Program-made: the position numbers and the translations under genes | The notes under the pieces: generated by a model | Database searches by the model: none | What the model saw: only the letters and a program-made list of their open reading frames with translations | Told to the model about the DNA's origin: nothing | Assembly (NCBI GenBank): GCA_024500155.1 | Contig: CM044880.1 | Span: 5,208,001 to 5,272,000, forward strand | Length of the DNA: 64,000 bases | Direction of reading: 5' to 3' | Source: Chenopodium formosanum | Lineage: Eukaryota; Streptophyta; Magnoliopsida; Caryophyllales; Amaranthaceae | In this document: in pieces, positions 24,401 through 36,056 of the stretch | Layout of the letters: the number at the start of each line of letters is the position of its first letter | Numbering within the stretch: the stretch's first letter is position 1

Positions 24401-26297
24401 CGAACACACCGATGACATATTTGAGCGTAGGAATGATGAAGATACTGATTGTTATGGAAGGAGAATATACGATCATGTTTTTGGCTACAACATTGAATTA
24501 GCTTTGTCTAATGACGAGACTTGGAAAAATCGCACCAGGCCTAAGCCAATATATTCTAGAGATGTTCTATCTGATAACCAGCAAAATGGAAACTTGGATC
24601 AAAGTTGTTCCAGTGGTGATCTAGCTTCAGTCTCAGCAATGGCAACACTTGGGCTGAAGAATCCGCAAGACGTGTGGAACCTGGCAGAGAACTCTAATGT
24701 TTTTTTGGAAGCTTTAAAACTATTTTTCTCGAAAAGAGAGAAGGTTTTGCTCCCTCCCTAGCTGCCATTTTGATCAGCCTATGATTCTGATTGGCTTTGG
24801 GGTATTAATTTACTTTACTGTTATTGCTCTAAACAGGAAATTGGAAGCCTGGCTTTTGATAAAGATGATCAGTTAGCTGTTGAGTTTGTCACTGCTGCTG
24901 CAAATATACGGGCTGCCTCTTTTGGTATTCCTATGCATAGCCTCTTTGAAGCAAAAGGCATTGCTGGCAATATTGTACATGCAGTGGCTACAACAAATGC
25001 TGTAGTTGCTGGGTTGATTGTTATTGAGGCCATTAAGCTGCTTAATAAGGACTTGGAAAATGTGAGGTTGGTCCTGAATCCTTTGGTATCTATTGTCTTT
25101 AAACATCAAAACTTTCTATTTTATTTTAGAAGGTTGAAAATCAGAATTTGGATAACACTTTTCTATGATGTGATATGTGAAATTCCACAACAAATTTCAT
25201 GTTTTATTTCAGTTAAGCTTTATTATTTTCTCCTTGTCTCTCTACATCCCCTCTTCACTTTCATTGTGTGCCCATCTCTGCTATAATTTATCAGATTATT
25301 GTGGTTTTTTTTAAACTAAATCCCTCAATTTTTATCTTTTTAAAGTGAAGATCTGTGAAGTGCTTGAGCTTTGAGCTGGATGCCTCTCAATTGTAGTTGC
25401 CACATTTATTTTAATTTGCTGTGATTTATTTAAATTGCATATAGCTTACATAAGTGATGGACTCTGTTTTTAGTTGTGATCTTGGTTTTTATTATGTATT
25501 TATTTGTTTTTTCTGAAATTTAAACCCAGGATGACTTTCTGTAATGAGCATCCAAAAAGAAAGATGCTTCTTATGCCTGTTGAGCCATTTGAGCCTAACA
25601 AATCATGCTTCGTCTGTTCTACGGTAATGGTTTTGGTCCTTGTCTACTTAACTTGCTCTGCTGTTGGAGTTCCTCTAATGACTTTTCCCTCTTTGTCATA
25701 ATTCTATTTCTGTAGACCCCATTGACACTTGAGGTTAATGCTTCACGTACAAAGTTTCGGGATTTTATTGAGAAAATTGTCCGAGCAAAGTTGGGCATGA
25801 ACCTGCCTATAGTAATGCAAGGTACTTCCTTGTTATATGAGGTTGGTGACGATCTTGATGAAGACGAGATACGGAATTATGAAGCAAATCTTGAGAAGGT
25901 GGTTGCTCCTCTTATCTGTTTGAGCTTTATCAACATTTATATCGTGGTGTTTGAGACTCTCATACTTTGGCTTCCTCCAGGTGCTTTCCAAGCTTCCATC
26001 TCCAGTCATTGGTGGTACACTCGTCACAGTTGAGGATTTTCACCAGCAATTGTCCTGTGAAATCAACATAAAGCAAAGGTTTTCACTTGTTTATATTTGT
26101 TATGTCCAACATTTACATACATGCTATTGCACTTGGAAAGCTTTTATACTTGAGATAGTGTGGACAAATTTAATGATGATGATGATTAACTGAAATGAAG
26201 GATATGCACGGGCTTTTGATTGGCTTGTTTTACTCCCAAAGGCTAACCCAAACTGAGAAAACAACTCAATTTCTGGAAACATGGGAAACATAGTGTG

Positions 26298-26344
<47 letters not shown>

Positions 26345-27467
26345 GGAGGGGGGGGGGGGGGGATTTAAAAATGGTTGTTCTGGTGCTCTTTTGGTTCAAG
26401 TCCTTCACAGATAACAACCATATGGGAGGGATTCAGAGGGCGGGGTATTTGCTATAGATTATGATTCAAAAAAGGGTAGACCTGTCAATGCCTGAAAATA
26501 ATTCAATCAGGTGTACGGCTTTAAGTCACAGGTTTGCCGTATGAATTCAATGATTTTTGGTCTACCAAATAGAGCTGCTGAATATATAGGTTACCTTATA
26601 AAATTTGTCTTTTCTCCTAAATTGCACTCTTCTATAAGAGTTATCCTAATGTTATCAGTATTCAGGGCCAGTGGGACTGTGGGAGTATGGCTCTGTTAGG
26701 TGAGAGTATGGGGCTTGATATGTACAGTGGTAATGTTTATGATGGTGTTTGTGATGGAAAAGAGACAATTGGAACTTGTGAATGTGGGATTTGGGATGAC
26801 TTCTTTTCCTCCTTCATCTCCTCTGTTTCTTGCTGTAGTAAACCAATCATCATGCTTACTTTCTCCTCAGCTAGCTGGTTTCCTTATTATGTCACTGATA
26901 CATCTATTTCTCGTTGTTAACTGATGATCATGTTTGATTTCACTATGAGTTCCTTTCCGATTTTAAATGTCATTTTTAAGTTTGAGCTATTTTCATTAGA
27001 AACGTCTCACTGTATAAACATAAGAAATAAGATGGATATTTCCTTGTTATATTTCTGGAGCCAAGTACTCCTAAATTGCCTGTAATGCCATTCATTTTTT
27101 TAACATTTTGTGCAGGGAGGATTTTGATGAGGAAAAAGAGCCTGATGGTATGGTTCTCATTGGCTGGTTGCAAGTCCCAACTGATACAGAAAATAAAACT
27201 TCTGCTCAGAATGGTGAGAGCACATCAGGTACAGGTACTGATCAAGCGGTGCCTTTAGAGATTGCAGAAATTGGGGAAACTGAAGTCAATGCAGTATCCA
27301 AGAAAAGAAACTTTTCTGAGCTTTCAAATTCCTCTGTTTCCCATCCTTCACGTGGCAATGATACAAAGTGCAAGAATAAAGACGTAATTTTGGAAGATGA
27401 TGGTGATGATCTTATCATACTTGACCATTTGAATTCTGAAATGGCCAAGAAGAAAAGACTGGTATAA
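21426..27467 (+). CDS. SAE2: SUMO-activating enzyme subunit 2 (SAE2/UBA2)
   Basis: Eleven exons are inferred: 21426-21458, 21605-21694, 22867-22950, 23026-23244, 24091-24192, 24291-24743, 24837-25066, 25530-25623, 25716-25898, 25981-26078 and 27116-27467. All phases agree, giving 645 residues (Arabidopsis SAE2 about 625). The nucleotide-binding loop is GAGGIG (residues 19-24), followed by DMDTIEVSNLNRQFLFR. Zinc cysteines are the CYEC pair (153, 156) and CFVC pair (430, 433), and the catalytic cysteine lies in PVCTIT (Cys168). A ubiquitin-fold domain (EVGDDLDEDEIRNY) and an acidic, Lys-rich tail (DDGDDLIILDHL, AKKKRLV) follow. With SAE1 it adenylates SUMO, holds it as a thioester and passes it to SCE1, mainly in the nucleus. 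The last codons AGACTG|GTATAA could also be a splice donor joining an in-frame piece near 28000, so the C-terminus is uncertain by a few dozen residues. Confidence 0.95.
26296..26362. repeat. Compound (GT)n-poly(T)-poly(G) tract in SAE2 intron 10
   Basis: A (GT)n run is followed by about 30 T and then a G-run of about 14, inside the 1.04-kb tenth intron of SAE2. It is a compound microsatellite likely to vary in length. The reverse complement (C-run, poly-A, CA repeat) might be the tail of a minus-strand retroelement, but no body was recognised. Confidence 0.6.
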
Positions 27468-30400
27468 ATTGCGTTGGACATTTTGTCCAAAACTATTTTA
27501 TCCTAATTTACTGCATTAGAGATCTATTAGATTCGCCTAGCATTTGACCATGAGTTAGGTCTAGCCTTGCAAGCTTTTGACTCTTAACCGTCTACTTTTG
27601 TCTCATTGTCTTTGAAGGTTAGTAGTGTAGAATGGATTTAGCGGTTTGTCTCACTGTAAATTATTGACTGATGCACATTGCTATTGTCTGGAACCTATTG
27701 GAATCTTGTATGAGCTGACGCTTGAATTTTTGCTATTATGTTGATTATCAAGCTATTTTGGATATCAATATACTCTTCTCAGGATTTCCTTTCTGGTTGG
27801 CTGTCTCCTAACCTTATTCAACATGGTTGATGTTAAGACTGACCTGTTTATGCAATTACATTTTTTTTGTTTTAAAACGTGATGCAAGAAACTCAGGTTC
27901 GATACAGCTAGCTTTCTGAACTTTGCTTCTAAGAATGGCTTATGGAATGGCTTTCTTTGCTTTCCTTTTTCTGGAACTTAGATGCTGTGCATTTGTAGGA
28001 GTTCAGCTACCGGTTGCTGCGTCAAATCTCTAGTGCACAGAATCAGAGATCATCACTTCCAAGATCAGACCTGTCCATGGAGTCAGGTTAATTCTTGTTG
28101 CAATGCTTGGATGTGCTTTTATTTCTTCCTCTTTTGCCCCCGAAATTTTTTATCGTGTCACTGTGGTGGATTCTATTGCGTGAAGCTCTGTGACTATTGT
28201 TATGCCAGTTAATTTTTAGTCGAGGAGATAGATTAGAGTGAGGGGGTACAGCCATTCAGGGGTGTTTCATAATCAAGAGTAGAATATCTCAAATTCATTG
28301 CTTACCTTATCTCATTATTTATCATAGTAGGAAAAACTGCCTTCTCTGATTGTTCTAATCCCTATTTTAGTATTTACAAAATTTTTTGACCAAACCAATA
28401 TATATTGTATCTAACCAAAAAAAGAAGGAAAAGAAAGTCACATCTTTTGTGACATTCTAAGCCGTATTTTCGTTTGGGAGGGGCTTTTAAACGCCTATGC
28501 AAGGCATAGGAGGCTGTGTGTTGCTTGATATTTGTAGTTCTTCTGCTTCTTTGGCTTCCTATGATCTTGTTTCTTCAAATCGTCCAATGTATGGACATCA
28601 GCCAAACATGCAAATGATCTTGATTTTTCCGAGTAGTATCGGGATAACCCTCTCCTATTAACCAAATCAAGAAACAATTCTTAGATTAGGAGCTTGAATC
28701 CTTCAGTTGATACTTCTACTTTTAAGTATAAAAGCAACATCTTTTTTTTTTTTTTTGACAAAAGAGCTATCAAAGAAAAAAACACACTGCAACAGAAAGA
28801 AACAAACTAAAACTGAAAAAATAGCAAATGTCAGCAACATTTATTTATTTATTTATTTATTTTAATACCTCTAAGGTTAATCTTTGTAAACCTTGACCAT
28901 GAATTGGCATCGTTATGAATTCACAATGTGTTTTCAAAGTATTAGCATTTCATAATTTATTTACCTATAACTAAATAATTTGACAAAAATTAAATGTTAG
29001 ATTTATTTTGAAACAAAGAGAAGCTATACATAAACTAAAGCCATGAGGTCTTGAAAAAAAAAAAAAAAAACTAAAGACATGAATAAGTCTGACATAACAA
29101 TACGTGAATTAAACAATCTATTTCTTTTTTTCTTTTTTCTCTTTTTTTTTTTCATGAACCCAACTCAAAAATTCATACGACTATAATCCATTGAATTAAA
29201 CATAATCATCTCGATGATAAAATATTACCCGTTCCCAATCATTCATAACCTAACCTATCCCTGTATCACCCCAACCCATATTTGATTTTACTTACTTTTG
29301 TGGAAGATTCATCTCCATAGCATCCATGTCAAAAACATCTTCATTTGTTGTTTTATTCTCCATTTTTTTGCAAGAGATCGAAGGATCGATTTTGGGGTTG
29401 GGGTGATGGGGAAAGCCTTCTCTAGTTCTGCTACCTATTTATATATATGGATGAGATGCATGAATATACTATATAAGCTGGTGGATGAGAAAAAGAGTTT
29501 GGAACTTAGAAGAATATTTTTATTTTAGACGTCATAAATTGAAGTTGCTCAATTATAGTGTGGGGAATATAATTGGATTGGAAAAAATGAAAGGAAAAAA
29601 AATAAAATAAAATTAGTGGATAATTAGATTGAAAAACATAAAAGAAAAATAAAATTTAGTGGATTGTGTTTTTAAGCCTGAATCATGTGCTTGTGCTTTC
29701 ACCTTATTTTCAGATGGCGGAGGTTGTGTATGACTTGACCGTTGGTATATCTTTAGACGTATATGGCTCTTTGGTCTATCTTTAGCTATTTTTAAGCCTA
29801 CCTCTTTTTTAGAGGCACCATGTATTTGATGTATGCATGTACCCTTAATTCCTATCCCCCAGCCTTCCTTGACGGATAATTGCCCTTAATGATTGAGATT
29901 TTCGACACATTGAAAGTAAAATGACGACAATTACAAGCCATGTTGATTGAAAGGATGTGGTGAGATTTATAATAAAAGAGTTCGTATTATATGCTCTTGG
30001 ATCATGCACGGTACTCCATACCCAATATACTTGAGTTATTTTGCCTAAGTCTTTGTTATTTTGCTAAAATAATATGTTATTCACTTATTTACTTCAAAAT
30101 CATGCATAAAAAAACATGTATATTAAAATAACATGTACTTATCTAAAAAATAACACATACATAAATTGAAATAATAAAAGGTTCACATCAAAATAACATG
30201 AATTTTATAAACCTGGAGTACGGTGAAAGAATCAATGTTGAAAAAAAAACATGTAATATAAAATAACATATTATAAATTGAAATAACAAGGAGTTCATGT
30301 TAAAATAATATAAATTTTATAAATCTAGAGCACCATGCACACGGTTTCCAGAAGTAGCATAGAATTTGCGTTATTGAATTAGCAATTTAAGGTGCCATAA

Positions 30401-31194
30401 TGTCATTAGCCATTTAGCCTTGTCATCCAAATCCTTCTTTACTCCCTTGTGAAAAATTCAATTTCCTGATCTTCATCCGTACAACTCCTTGCACTTGGTG
30501 CATAGTCGCTTAGTTCATGTCTTAGAGCAATACAAATCTTCAATTAGTAAGTATTCGAGTATATACATGTAATTTATTAAGTTAATTACCGTCTGAAATG
30601 AGATAATCTTTCACAGAAACTCGCAGCAATCACAAGTCACTTAAATCTGATAAGCTATAAGTGTTCTACTTTGTACTTCATGTCTATTATTGTGCATCTT
30701 TTCAAATTAAGTGGTGTATGTGCGATTTTTGAATTCTAATTGAAGTTTGTAATATTGACAGTTTTATTATTAGAGTTGCTGTACTGATTTAATCTATCTG
30801 AAGTAATTACCTAAGTAGTATTAAGAAATCAAAAAGTAAATTAAGTTGAAAAAATGATACTACTAGTTTACATGGAAATCTTCTAAGCAAAAAAATTTCT
30901 ATTGCCTCTCATTTCTGACATATATATACATGAATTCATGAAGACAACACAAACATTAATAAGTTATTATCTGCAAGTAAGTTTACACTGCGCGCCAGAG
31001 CTTGAGAGAAATAATCATTCTAGACAAGAACATGCTATAACATCACTAAATAACACCATTGAATTGTTTTGACATACGAGAAAACACAGCGAAAAAACAA
31101 AGCCACCTCCATTATCACCGTTGAAAGCATCTGTTTATGAGCATTGATTTGCAATTTTCCAAAAATTAATAGACTTTTTTCTTAATTTTGTTTT
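27468..31194. other. Long intergenic spacer, repeats, no gene seen
   Basis: The first 700 bp are SAE2 3' flank; at 28000-28090 an open stretch after an acceptor-like TTTGTAG could be an alternative last exon. A T-run followed by GACAAAAGAGC at about 28744 looks like a retroelement tail on the minus strand, with an ATTT microsatellite at 28840-28862. About 30103-30228 and 30239-30344 are imperfect direct copies (AAATTGAAATAA ... ATTTTATAAA-CT-GAG). The short open frames here show no family features and no splice logic. Confidence 0.45.
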
Positions 31195-33986
31195 TCATCT
31201 TCCACTGAGGTTGCTAAATTGGGCAAGTAGAGCAGTTCCAGATCGTTCATCGATGGCTTGTGTCTGCTCAGGAATGATAGCGTTTGGTTCCACTGCCACA
31301 GGTGCAGAAGCTGCAGTAGAGTTTAGGTTTGTAGAAGCATCTTCTGCCTTTCCTTGCGCCGATGCCTCTTGAATTTGCAACGCGTACTCCAGGTTCCATA
31401 GCACATCACCCATTGTAGGCCTGTCACACCCATACTCAGCCAAACATTTCTCAGCTGCCTCAGCAAATTTCTTCATCGATTCTGGGTTTATCGATCCAAC
31501 TAAGACAGGATCGAGGATTTTTTCCAGCATTCCCTTCCTCTTGCAATTCATTGCCCATTCTGCTAGGTTCACTTGTTCTCTAGATAGGGCCGGGTTGATG
31601 GCAGGACGAGCACATAAAACCTCGAGCAAGACTACTCCGAATGAGTACACATCTGACTTGTCAGTAAGCTGCTGTTTCCTGAAATACTCTGGATCAAGAT
31701 ACCCGAAACTACCCTTTACTGCTGTGCTGACATGGTCTGCTTGTTGGCCTGGACCATCCTTGGATAGTCCGAAGTCTGCCATCTTTGCGACAAAGTTTTC
31801 GTCAAGGAGAATGTTTGTTGTCTTGACATCTCTGTGGATGATTCCTTGGGCAGATCCTGTGTGGAGGTAGTGTAGTCCACGAGCTGCTCCAATGCTGATC
31901 TCGAGTCTTTGCTTCCAAGATAATGGAGGCAAGTTCTTTCCATAGAGGTGGTCGCGTAAAGGTCCATTGGACATGTACTCGTACACCAGGATCATCTCAT
32001 TATTCTCATCACAATACCCTATCAAAGACACCAAATGCTTGTGGCGAAGCTTGGACAGCATCTGTATTTCGGTCATGAATTCGTTGATACCCTGCTCTGA
32101 ATGAGGGTTGCCTCGCTTGACTGCTACCTGTTCATGATTAAAAGATCAATGTCAATGTCCATACATCGACTATAAAGGTATGTTCTCGTCATCCTTATAA
32201 ATGTTAGTTTGAGTTGTAAAATTAAGTTTATGATTAGTAAAAATCTGTTCTGTTTCTTTCAATTTGTCCAATGCACTATTAAATAGTTCATTCAAAATTT
32301 AATCAAAATTCTAACCAAAAACTTAATACTGGTGTAACCAAGCATTTTAAGGCGATTAACCTGGGTGCCATCCAACGTTCCAATGTAGACATTACCAAAT
32401 CCACCAACACCAATGACACCACTGGCTGCAAAGTTTTTGGTGGATTCCTTGATCTCGTCGAAGGTGAACCTACGGCCAAGGCCACCAGTGGTGAAGATAC
32501 TACTTTTATTAGACCCATAATTACTCTTACCAAAGACAGTTGAGTCCCCTGCATGAAGAGGAAGTAGCCAGGAGGAGAAGCTGTTTCTCCTTTGCCAATC
32601 CTGAGGCCTCTTATGCCACTTGATCACCATCGCTCCCAACCCGACAAACGCTCCAAACATCATAGCAAACCCGACTGCAGCAACTGTTTTCTTATGTTTG
32701 CCATCCGTAGCAGCTTTTCCATCCGGACCAAACTCCCCATCCAAACTACTTACCGTGTTGTTCATCTTGAACACCTCGACCCCATTGAGGATAGCGTTTT
32801 TAGCACCGGAATCAAGTGTTGACGGTCCAATTTGAACCGAGACTTTATCTTGATCTACCAAAGAAGAATCAACAACAATGTCTTGGAAGTTTGGGGTGGC
32901 TAATTTACCCGTAATTGAAGATAAATCCAACGCAGAAATAGCTGTTTTCCCATTAATGTAGACATTGAAATACAAGTCATTAAGGGCTGTACTAACAATG
33001 TCACAAAAATGTAGCCTTACTAAGTAATCGTAAGACTTCTCAACCGGAAACTCCCACGAAACGTTGAAGCTCTGCTCCATGGTGTTAGCATCAGCCATTT
33101 CAGCTGCAGAGGCATACACCGTTTGCGGCGCTATGTAAGGGGTGACTCCGTCAGGGTACTTGATGATATTGGTTTGAACATTGACATCTTTAGCCATATT
33201 TTTGTTCTTGATATACCCATCATCTTGAACCCATGTTCTACCAAGGGTGTCATTATCAGCTGTTATTAGGCTTCCACCTACATTGACTCGATACATGGTT
33301 TCGAGTGAGCTATGACTCAGGCCATTAAACTGACCCACCGGAGACAAAGATTGGCCTGAATCACCAATCAACTTATCTGGCGCGGTAGACACCTCAATGG
33401 CATTGATGAAAGCAGCCGAGTTTTTCTGAGGCTCAAACCTAATAGAAAACCTTTGGGACTTAACATGGATGAGATACTCCTTCATTGTGAGATTGGTGGC
33501 ACTAAAACTATGAAGAAGGGTGACTTCATTGGTATAAACATTAAAACTAGCCGACTCAAGCTTGAAAACATCGGTCTTAATAGGGAGGAAATGAAGGCGA
33601 ACCCAATGCCAACCCGAGTCCTGCAATGTAAACGTGTAGGTTGCATCCTTTAAGAAAACTCTAGCAGAAGAATATATCTTAGAAGGTACATTTGCATTAG
33701 GGTCAGAAACAAGGTATTTGTCCTCCGCCGAAAGGAACCCATGAGCATCTTGGTCAGATTCGTAGGTTTTTCCATCGGAGGTGCTTATCTTTTCGTTGCT
33801 TCCACAAGCAATGTAGAAGTTATCTTTCGGGTTGAAGGTAGCTGCAGGGGTCGCGAGGGTGGAGATGGGAAGGGAGAGGAGAAGAACGAGGGGGAGGAGC
33901 GCGAATATTGTCATAGAAGAGATTGGTAAGGATGTTTGGGTGGAGGAATGAAGGGTAAGTGTTTTTTTTTTCTTGTCCAACATCAT
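31195..33986 (-). CDS. CrRLK1L malectin receptor kinase, ERULUS/CAP1-like
   Basis: Two exons, 33986-32361 and 32127-31195, join in frame to 852 residues. Met25 (33914) may be the true start, since MTIFALLPLVLLLSLPISTL then forms a clean signal peptide. The extracellular part is a pair of malectin-like domains (opening FNPKDNFYIACGS; RHWVRLHF-type motif WHWVRLHFLPI). A transmembrane segment lies at about 434-455 (AVGFAMMFGAFVGLGAMVI), then SSWLLPLHAGDS. The kinase has GVGGFG (525-530), VAVK Lys546, HRDVKTTN, ADFGLSKD and GSFGYLDPEYF, so it should be active. The C-terminus LAQFSNLSGR and the juxtamembrane text most resemble Arabidopsis At5g61350 (ERULUS/CAP1), which works at the plasma membrane in root-hair tip growth; orthology is inference. 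Many members of the family are intronless in the coding region; here a 233-bp intron splits the glycine loop from the catalytic lysine exon. Confidence 0.9.
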
Positions 33987-35144
33987 TCCTCCTAACCCAG
34001 GAGGGTGTAAAGGGGTAGTCTAGGAGAAAAAAAACAGAACAAAAGCAAGAGAAATTGAAGGAAAGTTGTTCAAAAACATCAAAGTAAAAGGAGATTTTTG
34101 CTGTTTTTTTTCTTTTCTTCTCACTCTTGAAAATCGGAGGTGTTTTTTGCTTTGAGAAATGTTGGTTCGTTGTTGTTTTGTGTATTTTTGATGAATGGTA
34201 ATGGTAAACTAAGGCAAATGTCCAAAATTTTAGCCAATTTTTTTGGGTTGATGATGGCTTTTTTTAGATAGAAATCTTGTGAACTATGTTTGGGATTTAA
34301 TTAGCAAATATATGATGGTTAAGGGTTGTCAATGAATACAGTCTTCTAACATTTTATTTTTTAAATCAATAGTTTAACATCTTTGACATAGTCAATGACT
34401 CAATCACCATTCAATTCCCATATTAGACAAAAAATACAAAAATATATTGCATGCTACGGAGTATTATGTACTTGTATAGTTGTATATGCTTGTTTACTAA
34501 ATTTGATTTCTTTTAGCTTTATTATAGCAAATAAACTGTTACCTTAGTACAAAATACGTAGTATTACCTTTGCAATCCATCGTGAAGAATGTTATTGTAT
34601 GAGGTGGAAATTCAGATCACGATACAATCGTTACATAAATCGATTGAGGCTTGTAAGTAGGTGCAATTAAGATCATATTTTGGCCGAAAAAAGAACTTGT
34701 TAACATTTTAAAAATGATTGGAAATAAAGACATAAATAAGGGATTAATTGAGTAATTCTAATTGTTCTTGTTCCACAAAACCTAATATATCCAAATGCTC
34801 ATATTGATAATATTTGCTCATTTTATCATCAAATGAGCAAGATGCCTTAGATGCACCCTGCATTCAAGAGTATATTACTTCTATAATTTTCACTTAATCT
34901 ACCTATTATTCGATTGATGTAAATCTCTTACCAATATACTTATTTAATTAATTTTTTGAATTTTAATATAAGAATAAGTTATGTAGGACCTGTTTTGATT
35001 TAGTGAATTACTAAGCTGAACTGAACTGTTTATGAGAGAAGGAAATAGGAGCTGAACTGAACTGAAATTAAGAAGAGAACAGGTCCTTAAATATACTCAG
35101 TAATTGTTGTAGCTGCAATAAACTGTTACTTGTAGCATTCCTCA

Positions 35145-35182
<38 letters not shown>

Positions 35183-35456
35183 GCTACAAAAACCTGCTAT
35201 TTGTAGCAGCCTTGACTACCTCAAGTAGGAAATCAAAGGCAAAATATAACTAACTAACTAACTCATACTACAATTTTGAGATATAAAAGTTCGCTCGTTT
35301 ATATTGTTTGAATTCTTTGTGCCCTCAACTAAGAGTTCTTGCTAACTATCACTGTTATAAAATCTCTCTTCATTCTCACAAAAACATACAAAATTCAATA
35401 TTTTCTTCTTCAAATATATACATTAGCAAATATCACATTGTACAAGATTCTAACTA
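33987..35456. other. Divergent promoter region, receptor kinase / RPT4-like
   Basis: The spacer separates the minus-strand receptor kinase from the plus-strand RPT4-like gene. It holds a CT/GA-rich leader near 34020-34150, the MITE at 34986-35086 and a poly-A tract of about 30 at 35149-35179. TATAAAA at 35282 lies about 175 bp upstream of the RPT4-like ATG and could be its TATA box. No additional gene is seen. Confidence 0.45.
34986..35086. mobile_element. Short Tourist-like MITE
   Basis: The ends are inverted: GGACCTGTTTT on the left and AGAACAGGTCC on the right, with GTA / TTA at the flanks (one mismatch from a 3-bp target duplication). The interior carries TGAACTGAACTG pentamers twice, in the same style as the copies at 58816-58917 and 62357-62607. 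No coding capacity. Confidence 0.7.
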
Positions 35457-35995
35457 ATGTCGACGGAAGAAGACAATCGTCGTGAACATCGGAAACTCGT
35501 CATTGAAGAATTCCATTTGAGGCGTCTTCAGCGTCAATTGCACGAATTTTATAGCAGAATATGTTCGATTACTCGCTTACTATTCATGTCGTCGAAGTTA
35601 AATATTGAATTAAATATTTTATTATATATTATTTGGTTAATTCATTTCAATTTGTGTTTTCTAAGTGTCTATTTAATACTATAATCTTTTGTTGAATTCT
35701 TGAAAAGCTAATAACGCAAAATTTAATTTGTTTGAACTCAATATATTCAGGTAAAGAGGAGCTGGAAATTGTAAAAAAAGAGTACAATAAAACAGAGTTT
35801 GATCTTAGATATTTACAAAGCAGTGCGAAGTTAGTCGGAAAAGTCATTAGGCTTCTTAACAGTGAGAAAGGTAAGTCATGTCTTCTTCTTTTTCTTTGAT
35901 TAATTCGGTTTTCTTGCACCCTGGATTTGTTTAATTTGTTGATTTTCTTTTGTTTTTCTTGAATTTATCGTTTGTCCATGCACAACTTCAAATCG

Positions 35996-36056
<61 letters not shown>

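Noticed and set aside
29298..29528. 76-codon frame in the SAE2/receptor kinase spacer
   Set aside because: No domain, no codon bias and no flanking splice sites; chance frame.
31541..31967. Frames overlapping the receptor kinase domain
   Set aside because: Out-of-frame shadows of an exon with all kinase motifs in the correct frame.
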